In this document: positions 1 through 13,900 of the stretch, piece by piece
How the letters are laid out: the number at the start of each line of letters is the position of its first letter
How positions within the stretch are numbered: the stretch's first letter is position 1
Assembly: GCF_014352875.1 (NCBI RefSeq)
Contig: NZ_CP060695.1
Span: forward strand, 2,201,501 to 2,265,500
Source: Polaribacter pectinis
Lineage (GTDB): Bacteria; Bacteroidota; Bacteroidia; Flavobacteriales; Flavobacteriaceae
DNA length: 64,000 nucleotides
Reading direction: 5' to 3'
Program-made: the position numbers and the translations under genes
The notes under the pieces: generated by a model
Databases searched by the model: none
What the model saw: the letters and a program-made list of their open reading frames with translations, nothing else
What the model was told of the DNA's origin: nothing

Positions 1-3000
1 ATTTAATTGCCCAGAAACTGCATCATTTAAATTGTCTCTTGCAATGGTAGCAAAACCTCCAGAACTTCCATCGCTACCAGAATCTGGGTAGAACCTATTT
101 AAAACTAACAATGAGAAAACTTGTCTATTTAACTCATCTTCTTGTTGGTTTACTTGTTGAACTCGTCCATAAACTTGCCCACCAATTGCACCTCTGTCAT
201 TTTCTGGCATATCTAAATTAAAAGATATTTTGGGCTGTAACAATTCTCCATCAATATTCAAGTACACATTAAATGGTAACACTTGTTTGTATTTATTTTT
301 TACGGATGAATCTTCTCCAGAAATTTGCGAAGCCATTAAAGATGAAGCAGAAGTTTCTAATTGATAAATTGCTCTTATATCTAATTTTGCATCGAAAGGA
401 TCCCCAGCCCAAGAAATACGACTTCCTGAAGCTAGTAAAAATTTTCTGTTTACTAAATTGTATAAATTGAGTTCGTAATGTCCATCAGAAATTTGGTAAA
501 CTCCTGTTAAAGACAAACGCCCATTAGGAAACATTGTAAAAATAAAATCTCCTTCTCCAGAAACTTTAAAATTATCTCCAGTATCTTTATTTATAATTAT
601 GTTAACAACAGCTTCTTTACCAATTTTTAATTGACTTTTAATATCGAAACCAGTAATTATAGCTTCTTGTTCTTCTGTTTGTGTTAGAATTGCGTTTGGA
701 TTCTTTCTATTTACAAATTTTACAACTCCATCTCTCTCTTCTACATTAGCATAAGTAGAGGGCATTACATAGTTTACATCTGTATCTGCACCCAATGTAA
801 TTTTGGCATTTAATTTTGGCACTTGTAAATCTCCAGTTAATTTTGCATTAGCATTAAAAGAAGCTTTACCATACAATGAAGGGTTGTCTTCTTTAGTTGC
901 ATTTAGCACTCTAAAATTATTTGCTTTTAAATCTAGGTTGAAAGTTGGATTTATAAAACTTTTTGTATTGATTTTTCCTGAAAGTATTAGTGGATTCTTT
1001 TTAGCATCTAAAATGGTAAAATTAGACATTGTTAAACCACTATTATCGATGTTTAAAGTCTCGTCTTTTAATGTAAATTTTGTATTTAATTTAGTAATAT
1101 TAAAATCTGCATTGGTAAACTTTAAATTTCCTTTATATTTTGGTTCTGCAACTGTACCTGTTACTTTAAATTCTCCTGAAAAACTTCCAGAAGTTTCTTT
1201 TATTTCGCCTAATGAGAGTGTATTTAAAGCTTTCATTTTAAACTCATTAATTATTAAATCTAAGTCTAAATTGGCAACAGTATTACTAACATAATAATCT
1301 CCATTTACATCTAAATCTATATCACCTCCATTTAATTTTGCTTTAAAATCGTATTTGCTATTTCCTAAAGATTTTGCATCTAAAGTTAGTTTACCTAAAG
1401 GAGTTTTTAATACTTTTAGTTGACTAACATTTAAGTCTGCAATAATACCAGTATCTGTAAATGGTTCTTCTAAAACAAAATCTCCATTTAAAATTCCGGT
1501 AGTAATTTCTTGCTTCGGATTTAAATAGTTGAAAACTTCACTTATTTCAAAATTATTATAATTTATTGCAATGTGATTTTTTTTAATATTTGGTAATCTG
1601 TCTGTAATTTCTATTGATTGATTGCCTTTAGTTATTTTAAAATCGGTAAAAGCGAGCTTATTTTTGGTTAGAATTACTTCGTTATTTTCTGGAATATTCC
1701 ATTTTCCACTATTTAAAACCAAGCTATCTTTATCTACAGTAAACCTTAATTTGTTTCTATCTCCAGTAATTTTTGTGTTTACATTCATCAATTTTTCACC
1801 TTGATGAAAACCTAAAAAATTAAGAGACAATTCGTTGTTATTTTGGTTTCCGGTAATTATAGTTTTTGGGATATCTAAAGGACCAGCTGTAATGTTTCTA
1901 AACCCTAAATTAAAGTTGAAATTCTCTTTATCTGTATTCATAGAAAAAGCCAAACTATCTAACTCATTACCGCTATAATTTACATGCGGTGCAGTAATAT
2001 TTGCTACTAATTTTCTATCTAATTCTTTAAAATCTACAGAAAGGTTAATAGTGTCTAAATCTTTAACATTTACCAAAAAGACTTCTTTTATTAAGGGTGT
2101 TTGAGAAATTTTAGCTTTTAATTTTAAATTAACTGGGTTTTTAATAGAATCAGAAATTTTTTCGTCCCTATAAAAATAACTAAAAACATGGCGTTGTATA
2201 GCTTTACTAAATGACTGCGGATCTGTGTTAGATTCTAAATTTAAATCTATCATTTTATTTTTAACCGAAAGTGCAGTTGTATCTTTATCTACGTAGACTT
2301 TTGCATTTACAGGCCCCAATAAATAGGTTCTATTATTATATACTACTACTCCGTTTTTAATATTACTTTTTATAGCATATTTTTTTGAGTTTCCTTTAAA
2401 ATCTAAATCAAGTTCTAACCCAGTTTTTACTTTACGATTCATAAAACCTAAACCTTCTAAATCTGCTCCAATTACATTTAGATTAATGTCTGCCTCTGTA
2501 GCAACAGAGTCTAAAACAACATAAGTATTTAGGTCTAAATTTAGGTTTTCATCTTTATATTTGGAAGTAAGATTTCCTTTTCCGTTTTTAATATCGCCTT
2601 CAATTTTTAAATCTTTTACAGCATATTTGCCTAACTGAAATTTAGAAATATTTGCCTTTAAGGTAGCATCTAAATTATTAATGCTTTTTCCACTTCCTTC
2701 AGAATTTACAGTAAGACTTAAATTACCTAATTTAGGATTCATTAAAAGTTCTCCAACATTGTAATCTTCTACATTTAAAGCTAGATTGTAATTTAATATA
2801 TCTTTATTTTTAAATCCTCCTTTAATTCTTGCTACACCTTGTGTTGTGGTAATTTTACCATCTAAACTTATATTTTTTAAAGTTCCGTTTGCACTTCCAG
2901 TAACTAAAATTTCTTCTGGTAAATGAATATTTAATTGCTTTTCATCTACTATTTGTAAAAGGTCTGTACGTTTAGTTTCTGCTTTAAAACTTGTTAAATT

Positions 3001-4557
3001 TAGTTGAAGTATATCAGGTTTAGTTACATTTTTTATGGTTCCGTTTAAAGAAACTGCAGTAGAATTTCCCCAATTTATGTTAGTCCCTAATATTTTTACA
3101 TCTGCTAAAGAACCCTTTAGATTTAGATTCCCAGTAATTTTTTTTGCGCTTAATTTCCTTAAATACTCTTGCTTTTTTAAATTTGGCTGAAACCTAAAAA
3201 CTTCTTCTAACCAAAGTTTAAAAGAAGAAATTTTTAGCTGAACATTTGTCTTTTCTGGCGAAGAAATTAATTGAGAAAGAGATAGGTAATCTGCTCTTGT
3301 AAAACCTGTAATTTTATTTTTATTTATTGCAATATCAAAATTTGAAACCTCCAAATTTTTATCCGTAATTTCTGCATTTAAAGAAAGTGAATTTAAGTGA
3401 ATACCAGACTGCTCTATAAAATTAAACTTTTTAAGTTCTAAACCACCTTTTTGGTCTTTAAGGTAAACATCTGTAACTTTTAAGTTTAAATTTTGTAATG
3501 ATATTGCATTCGGGTTAAACACATTCTTCTGCACTATAGCATCATTTACAAAATATTTAATATTATTATTTTCTAAATTTAAATCGTTTATTTTAATAGC
3601 TATCTCTGGCCAAATTACATTTGTTGTATTTGTTGATGATGAAACTACTGTATTTTCAACAGTTTTCATTTTCATTAAAATTGCCGAATTTTTCAACCTT
3701 ATTTTGTTTAAATTGAAGGTTTTGTTTTTTAAATTTAATTCAGGAATTTCTGTATAAAAATCTTTAATGTTTGCATCTGCAAGGATATTATCTACTTCAG
3801 ATTTATAATATGCTTTTGTATTTTTTATGGTAATACTTTCGGCAGAAAAAGTCGGTAGCGGAACTTCTTCAACTGGTAATGCTATTGTAACTGGATTTTG
3901 AATAAACTTAACATCAGCATCAGAAAGCGAAATATCATGTGTCTTAAAAATCATTTTTTCAAGATTTAGAGATTCCATACTTGCATCCAAAGAACCAATT
4001 TTAAATTTGCTATCTATAGCTAAAACATCATCTTTAAAATCTACATTAATATCTTCTAAATTTAGATTTCCAATGATAATATCTAATGGTTCTGAAGTGG
4101 ATTTATCTTCAACTGAATTCGTTTTTTTTGAAGTAAAAGCATCAATTAGAAATTGAAAATTATAACTAGAAAAGGTGTCTTTTCTTATAATATTAGCTCT
4201 TAAACCCTTCCATTTTAAATCATCTACACCTATTGCGTCTCCTCTTATTATAGACCAAAGAGGTAAATTAGCTTCTAAAGATTTAGAATAAATTAAGGTA
4301 TCTCCTTTTTTATCTTCTAAATACAAACCTTCTAATTGCAAGTTTCCGTTAAAAGTAAGAAACATTTTTTCTACAACAACTTTAGTTTTAGTTTTTTCAG
4401 AAACATAATTTACTCCTTTTTGTACAATAATGCTTTGCCCCCAAGAACTTCTCACAAAAAGAACAAGGAGTAATAGAAAAACTACAACTCCTAGGAAAAC
4501 CCTTAAAGCTCTTCTTAAAAACCGATATTTTCTCTTTTCTCTTTTTTTAGTTGACAT
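1..4557 (-). CDS. tamB: TamB/AsmA-like translocation and assembly module protein, 3' end outside window
   Basis: One uninterrupted minus-strand frame runs from an ATG at 4557 to the window edge (1519 codons). The N terminus is basic (MSTKKREKRKYRFLRR) and is followed by a single membrane segment near residues 16-35. The rest is a long run of beta-rich repeats with many Asn, Lys and Leu, as in AsmA/DUF490 proteins that bridge the periplasm and move lipids or assist outer-membrane protein assembly. The last residues visible read SGSDGSSGGFATIARDNL, just after SLLVLNRFYP, which I recognise from the C-terminal TamB domain of Flavobacteriia. Little of the protein should therefore be missing. It belongs to the core chromosome, not to the mobile regions further right. 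The family call is fairly sure; the exact function in this organism is inferred. Confidence 0.8.
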   Translation of the reverse strand, partial: MSTKKREKRKYRFLRRALRVFLGVVVFLLLLVLFVRSSWGQSIIVQKGVNYVSEKTKTKVVVEKMFLTFNGNLQLEGLYLEDKKGDTLIYSKSLEANLPLWSIIRGDAIGVDDLKWKGLRANIIRKDTFSSYNFQFLIDAFTSKKTNSVEDKSTSEPLDIIIGNLNLEDINVDFKDDVLAIDSKFKIGSLDASMESLNLEKMIFKTHDISLSDADVKFIQNPVTIALPVEEVPLPTFSAESITIKNTKAYYKSEVDNILADANIKDFYTEIPELNLKNKTFNLNKIRLKNSAILMKMKTVENTVVSSSTNTTNVIWPEIAIKINDLNLENNNIKYFVNDAIVQKNVFNPNAISLQNLNLKVTDVYLKDQKGGLELKKFNFIEQSGIHLNSLSLNAEITDKNLEVSNFDIAINKNKITGFTRADYLSLSQLISSPEKTNVQLKISSFKLWLEEVFRFQPNLKKQEYLRKLSAKKITGNLNLKGSLADVKILGTNINWGNSTAVSLNGTIKNVTKPDILQLNLTSFKAETKRTDLLQIVDEKQLNIHLPEEILVTGSANGTLKNISLDGKITTTQGVARIKGGFKNKDILNYNLALNVEDYNVGELLMNPKLGNLSLTVNSEGSGKSINNLDATLKANISKFQLGKYAVKDLKIEGDIKNGKGNLTSKYKDENLNLDLNTYVVLDSVATEADINLNVIGADLEGLGFMNRKVKTGLELDLDFKGNSKKYAIKSNIKNGVVVYNNRTYLLGPVNAKVYVDKDTTALSVKNKMIDLNLESNTDPQSFSKAIQRHVFSYFYRDEKISDSIKNPVNLKLKAKISQTPLIKEVFLVNVKDLDTINLSVDFKELDRKLVANITAPHVNYSGNELDSLAFSMNTDKENFNFNLGFRNITAGPLDIPKTIITGNQNNNELSLNFLGFHQGEKLMNVNTKITGDRNKLRFTVDKDSLVLNSGKWNIPENNEVILTKNKLAFTDFKITKGNQSIEITDRLPNIKKNHIAINYNNFEISEVFNYLNPKQEITTGILNGDFVLEEPFTDTGIIADLNVSQLKVLKTPLGKLTLDAKSLGNSKYDFKAKLNGGDIDLDVNGDYYVSNTVANLDLDLIINEFKMKALNTLSLGEIKETSGSFSGEFKVTGTVAEPKYKGNLKFTNADFNITKLNTKFTLKDETLNIDNSGLTMSNFTILDAKKNPLILSGKINTKSFINPTFNLDLKANNFRVLNATKEDNPSLYGKASFNANAKLTGDLQVPKLNAKITLGADTDVNYVMPSTYANVEERDGVVKFVNRKNPNAILTQTEEQEAIITGFDIKSQLKIGKEAVVNIIINKDTGDNFKVSGEGDFIFTMFPNGRLSLTGVYQISDGHYELNLYNLVNRKFLLASGSRISWAGDPFDAKLDIRAIYQLETSASSLMASQISGEDSSVKNKYKQVLPFNVYLNIDGELLQPKISFNLDMPENDRGAIGGQVYGRVQQVNQQEDELNRQVFSLLVLNRFYPDSGSDGSSGGFATIARDNLNDAVSGQLN

Positions 4558-4901
4558 AAGTATATTACAAAATGCAAATTTACGTTAGTTAAGTATTTAT
4601 ACTTAACTTTATTAACCATTATTTTTAACTCTTTTGCTTTAACTACATATTAATTTAGTTTTAATAATATAGTAAAACATTAATGTAAGTTCTAAAGAAA
4701 CTAATGACTAATTAAATATTTAGTGTGACTTTTAAAATCATTGAGTGTCATAAAGATGTAATAACAAAGTGTAAAATAGTTTAATATAATAAATTTAGCA
4801 ATTAATCAAAAAAATGATTAATTTTGCAAATTCACTAGATTTAATTATTATCATAATCAAGTCTAAACATTTCCCCCAAAAACATAAACAAATAGTATAC
4901 T
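4558..4901. other. Divergent intergenic region between tamB and the giant TSP3 gene
   Basis: This AT-rich stretch separates two divergently transcribed genes and contains no plausible reading frame. The only structure I see is the inverted repeat and promoter-like element near 4800-4826, listed separately. Confidence 0.6.
4800..4826 (+). promoter_or_regulatory. Bacteroidota-type promoter with overlapping inverted repeat
   Basis: A perfect 9-bp inverted repeat, AATTAATCA (4800-4808) and TGATTAATT (4815-4823), has a 6-nt all-A spacer. Its right arm overlaps TAATTTTG (4819-4826), which fits the TAnnTTTG -7 consensus of Bacteroidota. No good -33 TTTG box is visible. The position, 76 bp before the start of the giant gene, fits a regulated promoter, but the regulator is unknown. 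Confidence 0.4.
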
Positions 4902-7900
4902 ATGAAAAAAAGTTTTTTTCAAGTAACTGAATTTGGGGAAATTCAGTGCTTATCTAAAAAAAATGCATCAAAAAAATCAATAGGTTTTTTAACTGTGCTA
5001 TTTTTATTCCTTTTTAACTTTCAATCTTTTTCACAAACTATTACAGGTACAGGTTCTAGAACTACTACCTGCGGTACATGTACACCTGTAGGTTGGTTTA
5101 ACACTGGTGGATCTCCAGATGTTTCTAACAGAAATAACGCTGGTGGTCAAGGCACCAATGGTGGTAATGCATCTTGGATTAGTGCACCATTACCATTACC
5201 TCCTACCGGAGATATTACTTGGATTTCCATGAGAGATGTTGGTAACTTAAATACGTTACCAGAAGAATCTGTAACTACTAATATGGGTGGTCTTGTTAAT
5301 GGAAAATTATACAAACTTTCTGTTTACCATATGACTTCTATTAGTAATTATAATGGCGTAGGTGGTGACCCTTACTCTCGTAAATTTATAGACGCTTTCG
5401 ATTACCAAATTGATGGAAATGCAAGACAAAAGATACCAGTAATATCTTCTGCACATAACAACTGGGTTGAAAAAGCTTATATTTTTAAAGCTGAACCTAA
5501 TGCAAGTGGTGAAATGACATTAATTTTTTATCCATTAGATAATGTAGTTAATCCTTTTGATGGAAATGGTAACCCTACTTTTGATAATGTAGAATCGATA
5601 CACATCGCAGTAGAATTAAACGCTGTAGAGGAATTAGATTCAGATGGCGATGGAGTTCCAGATACAATAGATATAGATGATGATAATGATGGTATTTTAG
5701 ATACAGTAGAAAGTACAGTAAATGGAACAGTATACAATCCTTTAGGAGATGAAGATGGAGATTTACTTCCAAATTATTTAGATACAAGAGATGATGGTAC
5801 TGGAGATGGAAGTACTACCAATTATAACGATATTAATGGAGATGGAGTTGCAGACATATTCGATTTTGACAATGATGGAGTTCCAAATCATTTAGATTTA
5901 GACGCAGATGGTGATGGTATTCCAGATATTATTGAAGGTCAGCCAACAGCAACTTATATAGCTTTTACAGGGAATGTTGGGGCAAATGGTTTAGATAGCG
6001 CTTTCGAAAATAACGATTCACCTACCGCAACTAGTTATACACTCGTAAATACTGAGAATGCAGGTAATCCAGATTATTTAGATTTAGATTCAGATGGTGA
6101 TGGACAATCAGACGAAGAAGAAGCTAACATTACTCTTACTGGAGATGTTGGTGTAAATGGTTTAGATAATTCTTATGATAATGGAGACGATTACACTGAC
6201 CCAAATGGTATTTTCGATAATACACAAACAGACAACTTTCCAGACTCTACTGTCGGTGGAGATGTAGATTGGAGAGATGCATCAACCTCAAAAGATACAG
6301 ATGGAGATGGTGTAGCAGATGCTGTAGATATAGATGATGATAATGATGGTATTATAGACACGGTAGAATGCCCAAGTGTAGCAGGAAGTAATGCAACTGC
6401 AATACAAAGTAGTACTAGTGTTACTAATCCTACCGATGCTATTGGGTCAAATAATGCTAGAGCAACCTTAAACGACATTGCAGATGTATTGGTAATAGAT
6501 TTAGGGACAATTGTAGCTAAAAATGCAATTATAGAAATTGAGTCTCGTGTGACTAGTAACATTAATCACTTTATGAGTGTAGATCAATCTCTAACTGCAG
6601 CTACATCTAGCTATACAAATGCAAAATCTTATTCATGGACTACAGTAAATACTGAAGAAAATAAGCAATATAAATTAACATCAGCAGCAAGATACATCAG
6701 AATTAAATTAGCTGTAGATGGTGGTGGTTCATTACAAATAGACAATGTTCTTTACAAAAGTTTTCAACCAATTTGTGATTTCGATGGAGATGGTATACCA
6801 AATATTAGAGATTTAGATTCAGATAACGATGGTATTCCAGACAACATAGAAGCACAAAGTACATTTAATTATTTAGCACCTTTAAATCTTGATACAGACA
6901 ATGATGGTCTAGACAATAGATATGATACGACTCCTCTTGGAAATTCTAATGGGTCAGGTTCTTTAGGTTTAACACCAAATAATCATGATGCAGTAGATAA
7001 TCAAGATTACTTAAATACAGATTCAGATAATGATGGTACTACAGATAGAATAGAAGCTGGCTTATCTTTAAGTGGTGTTGTTGGTAAAAATGGTTTAGAT
7101 AACAATTATGATAATGGTGATAATTATGCAGATGTTAATGGTAATTTTGATAATACACCTTATGGTGAAATTCCAAATACAAGTGCAACAGATTCTCCAA
7201 ACAACGTAGATTTTAGAGATGCAAGTACTGTGTTTTTAGACACCGATGGAGATGGTGTACCAGATTCTGTAGATATAGATGATGATAATGATGGTATTTT
7301 AGATACTGAAGAGGATGGTACATGTAATGTATCGACATATAATTTTACAAGCCAAACAAGTGCTGAAACTAATTGGAATTTTGAAGCACCTGGGGGGAAT
7401 AATCTGCAAGGCCCTGATACTTATCGTCGATGGTCTTGGGATAATAATGACACTACCTCAAGTGGTGTTGGTCCGAACACTGGGCAAGGAGATGCGGGCT
7501 ATGTATATACAGAAATGTCTTCTACTGGAGTTAATGGAGATATATTTATAGCAGAATTAGATGTACCTTTCGATGCAAGTGATCGTAGTATCAGCTTTAG
7601 TTATTACTTTGGTTATAGAGGAGATGTTAATGACGGAAACATACAGTTACAATCTAATGAAAACGGAGCAGGATGGGTAAATAGAGGTAACGCTGAACAA
7701 CTAGATCAACAAGGTATAGCACAGAACGGCACTTTTGCTTGGCTTCAAAAAACAGTAGATTTAAGTGGTTTAATAAGTGGAAATGCTACAAGGTTTAGAC
7801 TTGTAATCACACAAGGTACAACTGGTACAGTTTGGCATAAAGATGTTGGTTTAGATTCAGTAACAGTTTCTTCATGTACTATAAGTAAAGATATAGATGG

Positions 7901-10900
7901 GGATGGCATACCTAACTCTTTAGATTTAGATTCAGACAACGATGGTATTCCAGATATTATAGAAGCACAAAGTACAAAAGATTATACGAAACCTTTAGGT
8001 TTAGATTCAGATAACGATGGTTTAGATGATGCTTATGATTCTACACCAAACGGTGCTTCTTCTGGTGCAGGTTCTTTAGGTTTAGACCCAACTAATACAC
8101 ATGGTCCTTCAAATCCAGATTATATTAATTTAGATGCAGATAACGATGGTATCTTTGATATTATTGAATCTGGTAGTGGGTTGTCAAATGACGGAAGTGG
8201 AAAAGTTACAGGAGCTGTTGGTGTAAACGGTTTAGTAAACGCATTAGATAATGGCGATAATTATGCAGATGTAAATGGTAGTTTTGATGATACGCAAACA
8301 GACAATTTCACAGATGTAGATGATGATGCTAATTTTGGTGGAGATGTAGATTACAGAGATACAACTTTCGATTTAGATACTGATAAAGATGGGGTTCCAG
8401 ATGATACAGATTTAGATGACGATAACGATGGTATTTTAGATTCAGAGGAAACTGGAGTTTGTGGAACTGATAATACAGTTGCAAGTGTAACAGGTTTTGA
8501 AGGAATACTATTTGATATGCCAGATCAAGATACTTGGTCGTTTATTAATGCTTCTAATCAATTTCCTGATTTTAATCAAACACAAATAGCAACGTTTGAT
8601 TACGTAGAATATAAAAATACAGACAATGCCTTTAACGTAAGGTTTGCTAATTCACCAGTAAATCTTTCAGGATACTCTAAAGCAACCAACTATAATGGTT
8701 CCAATGTACCAAATGGTTCTGAAGATGCTGCCATTTTATTTACTAAAACAATTACAACTGTAGAAGCAGGAGTATATCAAATAGATTTAGGGTATGGAGA
8801 TGACCATATTGTAGTATATCATAACGGTAATAAGGTGTATTCAATTCAAAATGCATACAATTCAACTACTAATAATAATGCAGTAAGTATTAGCAGTGTA
8901 ATACCATCAATAACACTTAATACAGGTGACGTTTTACAATATCTTTTAATAGAAGAACATACTGGTAACACTAATATCGATATTTATGGAACAAAACTTA
9001 CTGAAATTGGTGGTGGAGAAAAAAGATGTGTAATTGATACAGATGGTGATGGAATTCCAAATCATTTAGATTTAGATTCAGATAACGATGGAATTCCTGA
9101 CGTTATAGAGGCTGGTGGTACAGACACTAACAGAGATGGTATGGCAGATGATGATGATGATAATGCAGACAATACTGCAACTAATGGTATTCCAACTTCT
9201 GCAGGATCAGGTCAAACACCAAGAAACACAGATACAGACGGTATTCCAGACTATCTAGACATAGATGCAGATAATGATGGAATTCCAGATAATATAGAAG
9301 GTCAACCTTCTAACAACTATAAAGAACCAAGTGGTATTGCAACAGGAATTACAGATGTTAACAATAATGGTGTAGATGATACTTACGAAATTGGTGCCAT
9401 TATTGGTTTAGAAGCAACAAACACAGATAATACAGATACTCCAGATTATATAGATTTAGATGCAGACAATGATGGTATTCCAGACATTCAAGAAAACGGA
9501 GACACAGATAACGTTGCTTCTGGAGACGATGCAGATAACGATGGTTTAGACGATGTTTTTGATGATAATAACGATACAAGTATTTCAGGTTTTACAGTTA
9601 ATGATGGTTTAGGTGCAAATAATAAAGTAACAGACGAAGCTACATTAGAAACGGCTTATGGAGATTCAGACAATGATTTTCCACTTCCTGAAACTGGTGA
9701 TTTAGACTATAGAGATGCTACAGACACAGATAATGATGGTATACCTGACAATGTAGATTTAGATGACGATAATGATGGTATTCCAGATACTGTTGAAAAT
9801 GCATGTGATGGTAATTTAAATTTACTTAAAGAAGATTTTGGTGTAGCTGCCAGTGGTACTGTAAGCCCTAGTGCAGGTGTTACTTTGGCGTCTATAGATC
9901 CAGGTGTTTCTACTGCATATGGTTACGTACAATTAAACAGCCCTCGTACTAACGATTTACAAGATAACTTTTATTCTGTTTTTAATAATATTCCAGAATC
10001 GGCTAGTTGGGCTAGTCAAGGTAGCGAAAGATGGCAAAACATTGGAGACCATACCAGTGGTAGTGCAACGCCTACAATCGATAGGATGCTTATGGTTAAT
10101 GCAGGTACTACATTAGATGTAATTTATCAAAAAACCTTAACAGGAATAACTGCAGGTGCTGCAATAAATGTTTCTTTTTGGGTATTAAATTTAGATGTCG
10201 ATAAACCAAATGACCCAGGAACTAATAATAGAGCGTTACCTAACATACAAGTAGAACTTATACAAAACGGTACTATTTTAGGAACTGCTTTAGGTACTGG
10301 CGATATACCACGTGTAACAAAAGGAGATATTAGTGCATGGAAATTTTACAGTCCTACTACCCCAATAATAGCATTAGATAATAGTGATATTACATTTATT
10401 ATAAGGAATAACGTTGCTAATATTACTGGGAATGATTTAGCTATAGATGATATTTCTGTAACACAATTATGTATATCAGATACAGACGGAGATGGTATTC
10501 CTGATTCTTTAGATTTAGATTCAGACAATGATGGCATTCCAGATTTAGTAGAAGCAGGAGGAGAAGATACAGACGGAAATGGACTTATTGATGATATTAA
10601 CACTGATGGTACCTTAGTAAATGATTTTGACAATGACGGTTTAGACGATCGTTATGATGCAGATGTTACAGGTGGAACAGATGGTAATGCGATAACAAAT
10701 CCAGATACAGATGGAGATGGTATTCCAGACACCCAAGATTTAGATGCAGACAATGATGGTATTCCAGATGTAGTAGAAGCAGGAGGAACTGATGTAAATG
10801 GAGATGGTAAAGCAGATAATTTTGTAGATGTAGATAATGACGGATTCAACGATGTTGTCGATGGAGATGTTGGTCAAGATGGTACTTCAGAAAACACAGC

Positions 10901-13900
10901 CAATGCATTAGTTGTAACTGGAGATGATGCTAATAACGACGGTAAACCAGACACCTACCCTAATGGAGATTCAGATAATGATGGTCTTCCTAATCACGTA
11001 GATTTAGATGCTGACAATGATGGTATTGCTGATGTAGTTGAAGCTGGTGGAACTGATGTAAATGGAGATGGTAAAGCAGATAATTTTGTAGATGCAGACA
11101 AAGATGGATTCAACGATGTTGTTGATGGTGATCCAACCAATGCATTAGCAAATGGAACAGATACTGCAGGTGCTAACACAGCAAATGCTTTAATTATAAC
11201 AGGTACAGATACAGATAATGATGGTAAACCAAATACGTATCCAAATGGAGATACAGACAAAGATGGTATTTTAGATCATTTAGATTTAGATGCTGATAAT
11301 GATGGTATTGCTGATGTAGTTGAAGCTGGTGGAACCGATGCAAATGGAGATGGTAAAGCAGATAATTTTGTTGATGCAGATAATGACGGATTCAACGATG
11401 CTGTTGATGGAGACCCAACCAATGCATTAGCAAATGGAACAGATACTGCAGGTGCTAACACAGCAAATGCTTTAATTGTAACAGGTACAGATACAAATAA
11501 TGATGGTAAACCAAATACATACCCAAATGGAGATACAGACAATGACGGTATTTTAGATCACTTAGATTTAGATGCTGACAATGATGGTATTGCTGATGTT
11601 GTTGAAGCTGGCGGAACAGATGCAAATGGAGATGGTAAAGCAGATAATTTTGTAGATGCAGACAAAGATGGGTTCAACGATGCTGTTGATGGAGACCCAA
11701 CCAATGCATTAGCAAATGGAACAGATACTGCAGGTGCTAACACTAGTGGTGCATTAATCTTAACTGGAGCTGATACAGATAATGACGGTAAGCCAAATTC
11801 TTACACAAAAGGAGATACAGATAATGATGGTATTTTAAATCATTTAGATTTAGATGCAGACAATGACGGTATTGCTGATGTAGTTGAAGCTGGTGGAACT
11901 GATGCAAATGGAGATGGTAAAGCAGATGGTTTTGTAGATGCAGATAATGACGGATTCAACGATGTTGTCGATGGAGATCCTACCAATGCATTAACAAATG
12001 GAACAGATACTGCAGGTGCTAACACTAGTGATGCATTAATCTTAACTGGAGCAGATACAGATAATGACGGTAAGCCAAACTCTTACACAAAAGGAGATAC
12101 AGATAGTGACGGTATTTTAGATCATTTAGATTTAGATGCTGACAATGACGGTATTGCTGATGTTGTCGAAGCTGGTGGAACTGATGTAAATGGAGATGGT
12201 AAAGCAGATAATTTTGTAGATGCAGATAATGATGGATTCAACGATGTAGTCGATGGAGATCCAACAAATGCATTAGCAAATGGAACAGATACTGCAGGTG
12301 CTAATACTAGTGATGCATTAATCTTAACAGGTGCAGATACAGATAATGATGGTAAACCAAATACGTATCCAAATGGAGATACAGACAATGACGGTATTTT
12401 AGATTATTTAGATTTAGATGCTGACAATGACGGTATTGCTGATGTTGTTGAAGCTGGTGGAACAGATGCAAATGGAGATGGTAAAACAGATAATTTTGTA
12501 GATGCAGATAATGACGGATTCAACGATGTTGTTGATGGAGATCCAACCAATGCATTAGCAAATGGTACAGATACTGCAGGTGCTAACACAGCAAATGCTT
12601 TAATTGTAACAGGTACAGATACTGATAATGATGGTAAACCAAACTCTTATACAAAAGGAGATACAGATAGTGATGGTATTTTAGATCATTTAGATTTAGA
12701 TGCTGACAATGACGGTATTGCAGATGTTGTTGAAGCTGGTGGAACAGATGCAAATGGTGATGGTAAAGCAGATAATTTTGTAGATGCAGATAATGACGGA
12801 TTCAACGATGTTGTCGATGGAGATCCTACCAATGCATTAACAAATGGAACAGATACTGCAGGTACTAACACTAGTGATGCATTAATCTTAACTGGAGCTG
12901 ATACAGATAATGACGGTAAGCCAAATTCTTACACAAAAGGAGATGCAGATGGCGATGGAAAATTAAATCATTTAGATTTAGATGCAGACAATGACGGTAT
13001 TGCTGATGTAGTTGAAGCTGGTGGAACTGATGTAAATGGAGATGGTAAAGCAGATGGTTTTGTAGATGCAGACAAAGATGGATTCAACGATGTTGTTGAT
13101 GGTGATCCAACCAATGCATTAGCAAATGGAACAGATACTGCAGGTGCTAACACAGCAAATGCTTTAATTATAACAGGTACAGATACAGATAATGATGGTA
13201 AACCAAATACGTATCCAAATGGAGATACAGACAAAGATGGTATTTTAGATCATTTAGATTTAGATGCTGATAATGATGGTATTGCTGATGTAGTTGAAGC
13301 TGGTGGAACCGATGCAAATGGAGATGGTAAAGCAGATAATTTTGTTGATGCAGATAATGACGGATTCAACGATGCTGTTGATGGAGACCCAACCAATGCA
13401 TTAGCAAACGGAACAGATACTGCAGGTGCTAACACAGCAAATGCTTTAATTGTAACAGGTACAGATACTGATAATGATGGTAAACCAAATACATACCCAA
13501 ATGGAGATACAGACAATGACGGTATTTTAGATCACTTAGATTTAGATGCTGACAATGATGGTATTGCTGATGTAGTTGAAGCTGGCGGAACAGATGCAAA
13601 TGGAGATGGTAAAGCAGATAATTTTGTAGATGCAGACAAAGATGGGTTCAACGATGCTGTTGATGGAGACCCAACCAATGCATTAGCAAATGGAACAGAT
13701 ACTGCAGGTGCTAACACTAGTGGTGCATTAATCTTAACTGGAGCTGATACAGATAATGACGGTAAGCCAAATTCTTACACAAAAGGAGATACAGATAATG
13801 ATGGTATTTTAAATCATTTAGATTTAGATGCAGACAATGACGGTATTGCTGATGTAGTTGAAGCTGGTGGAACTGATGTAAATGGAGATGGTAAAGCAGA

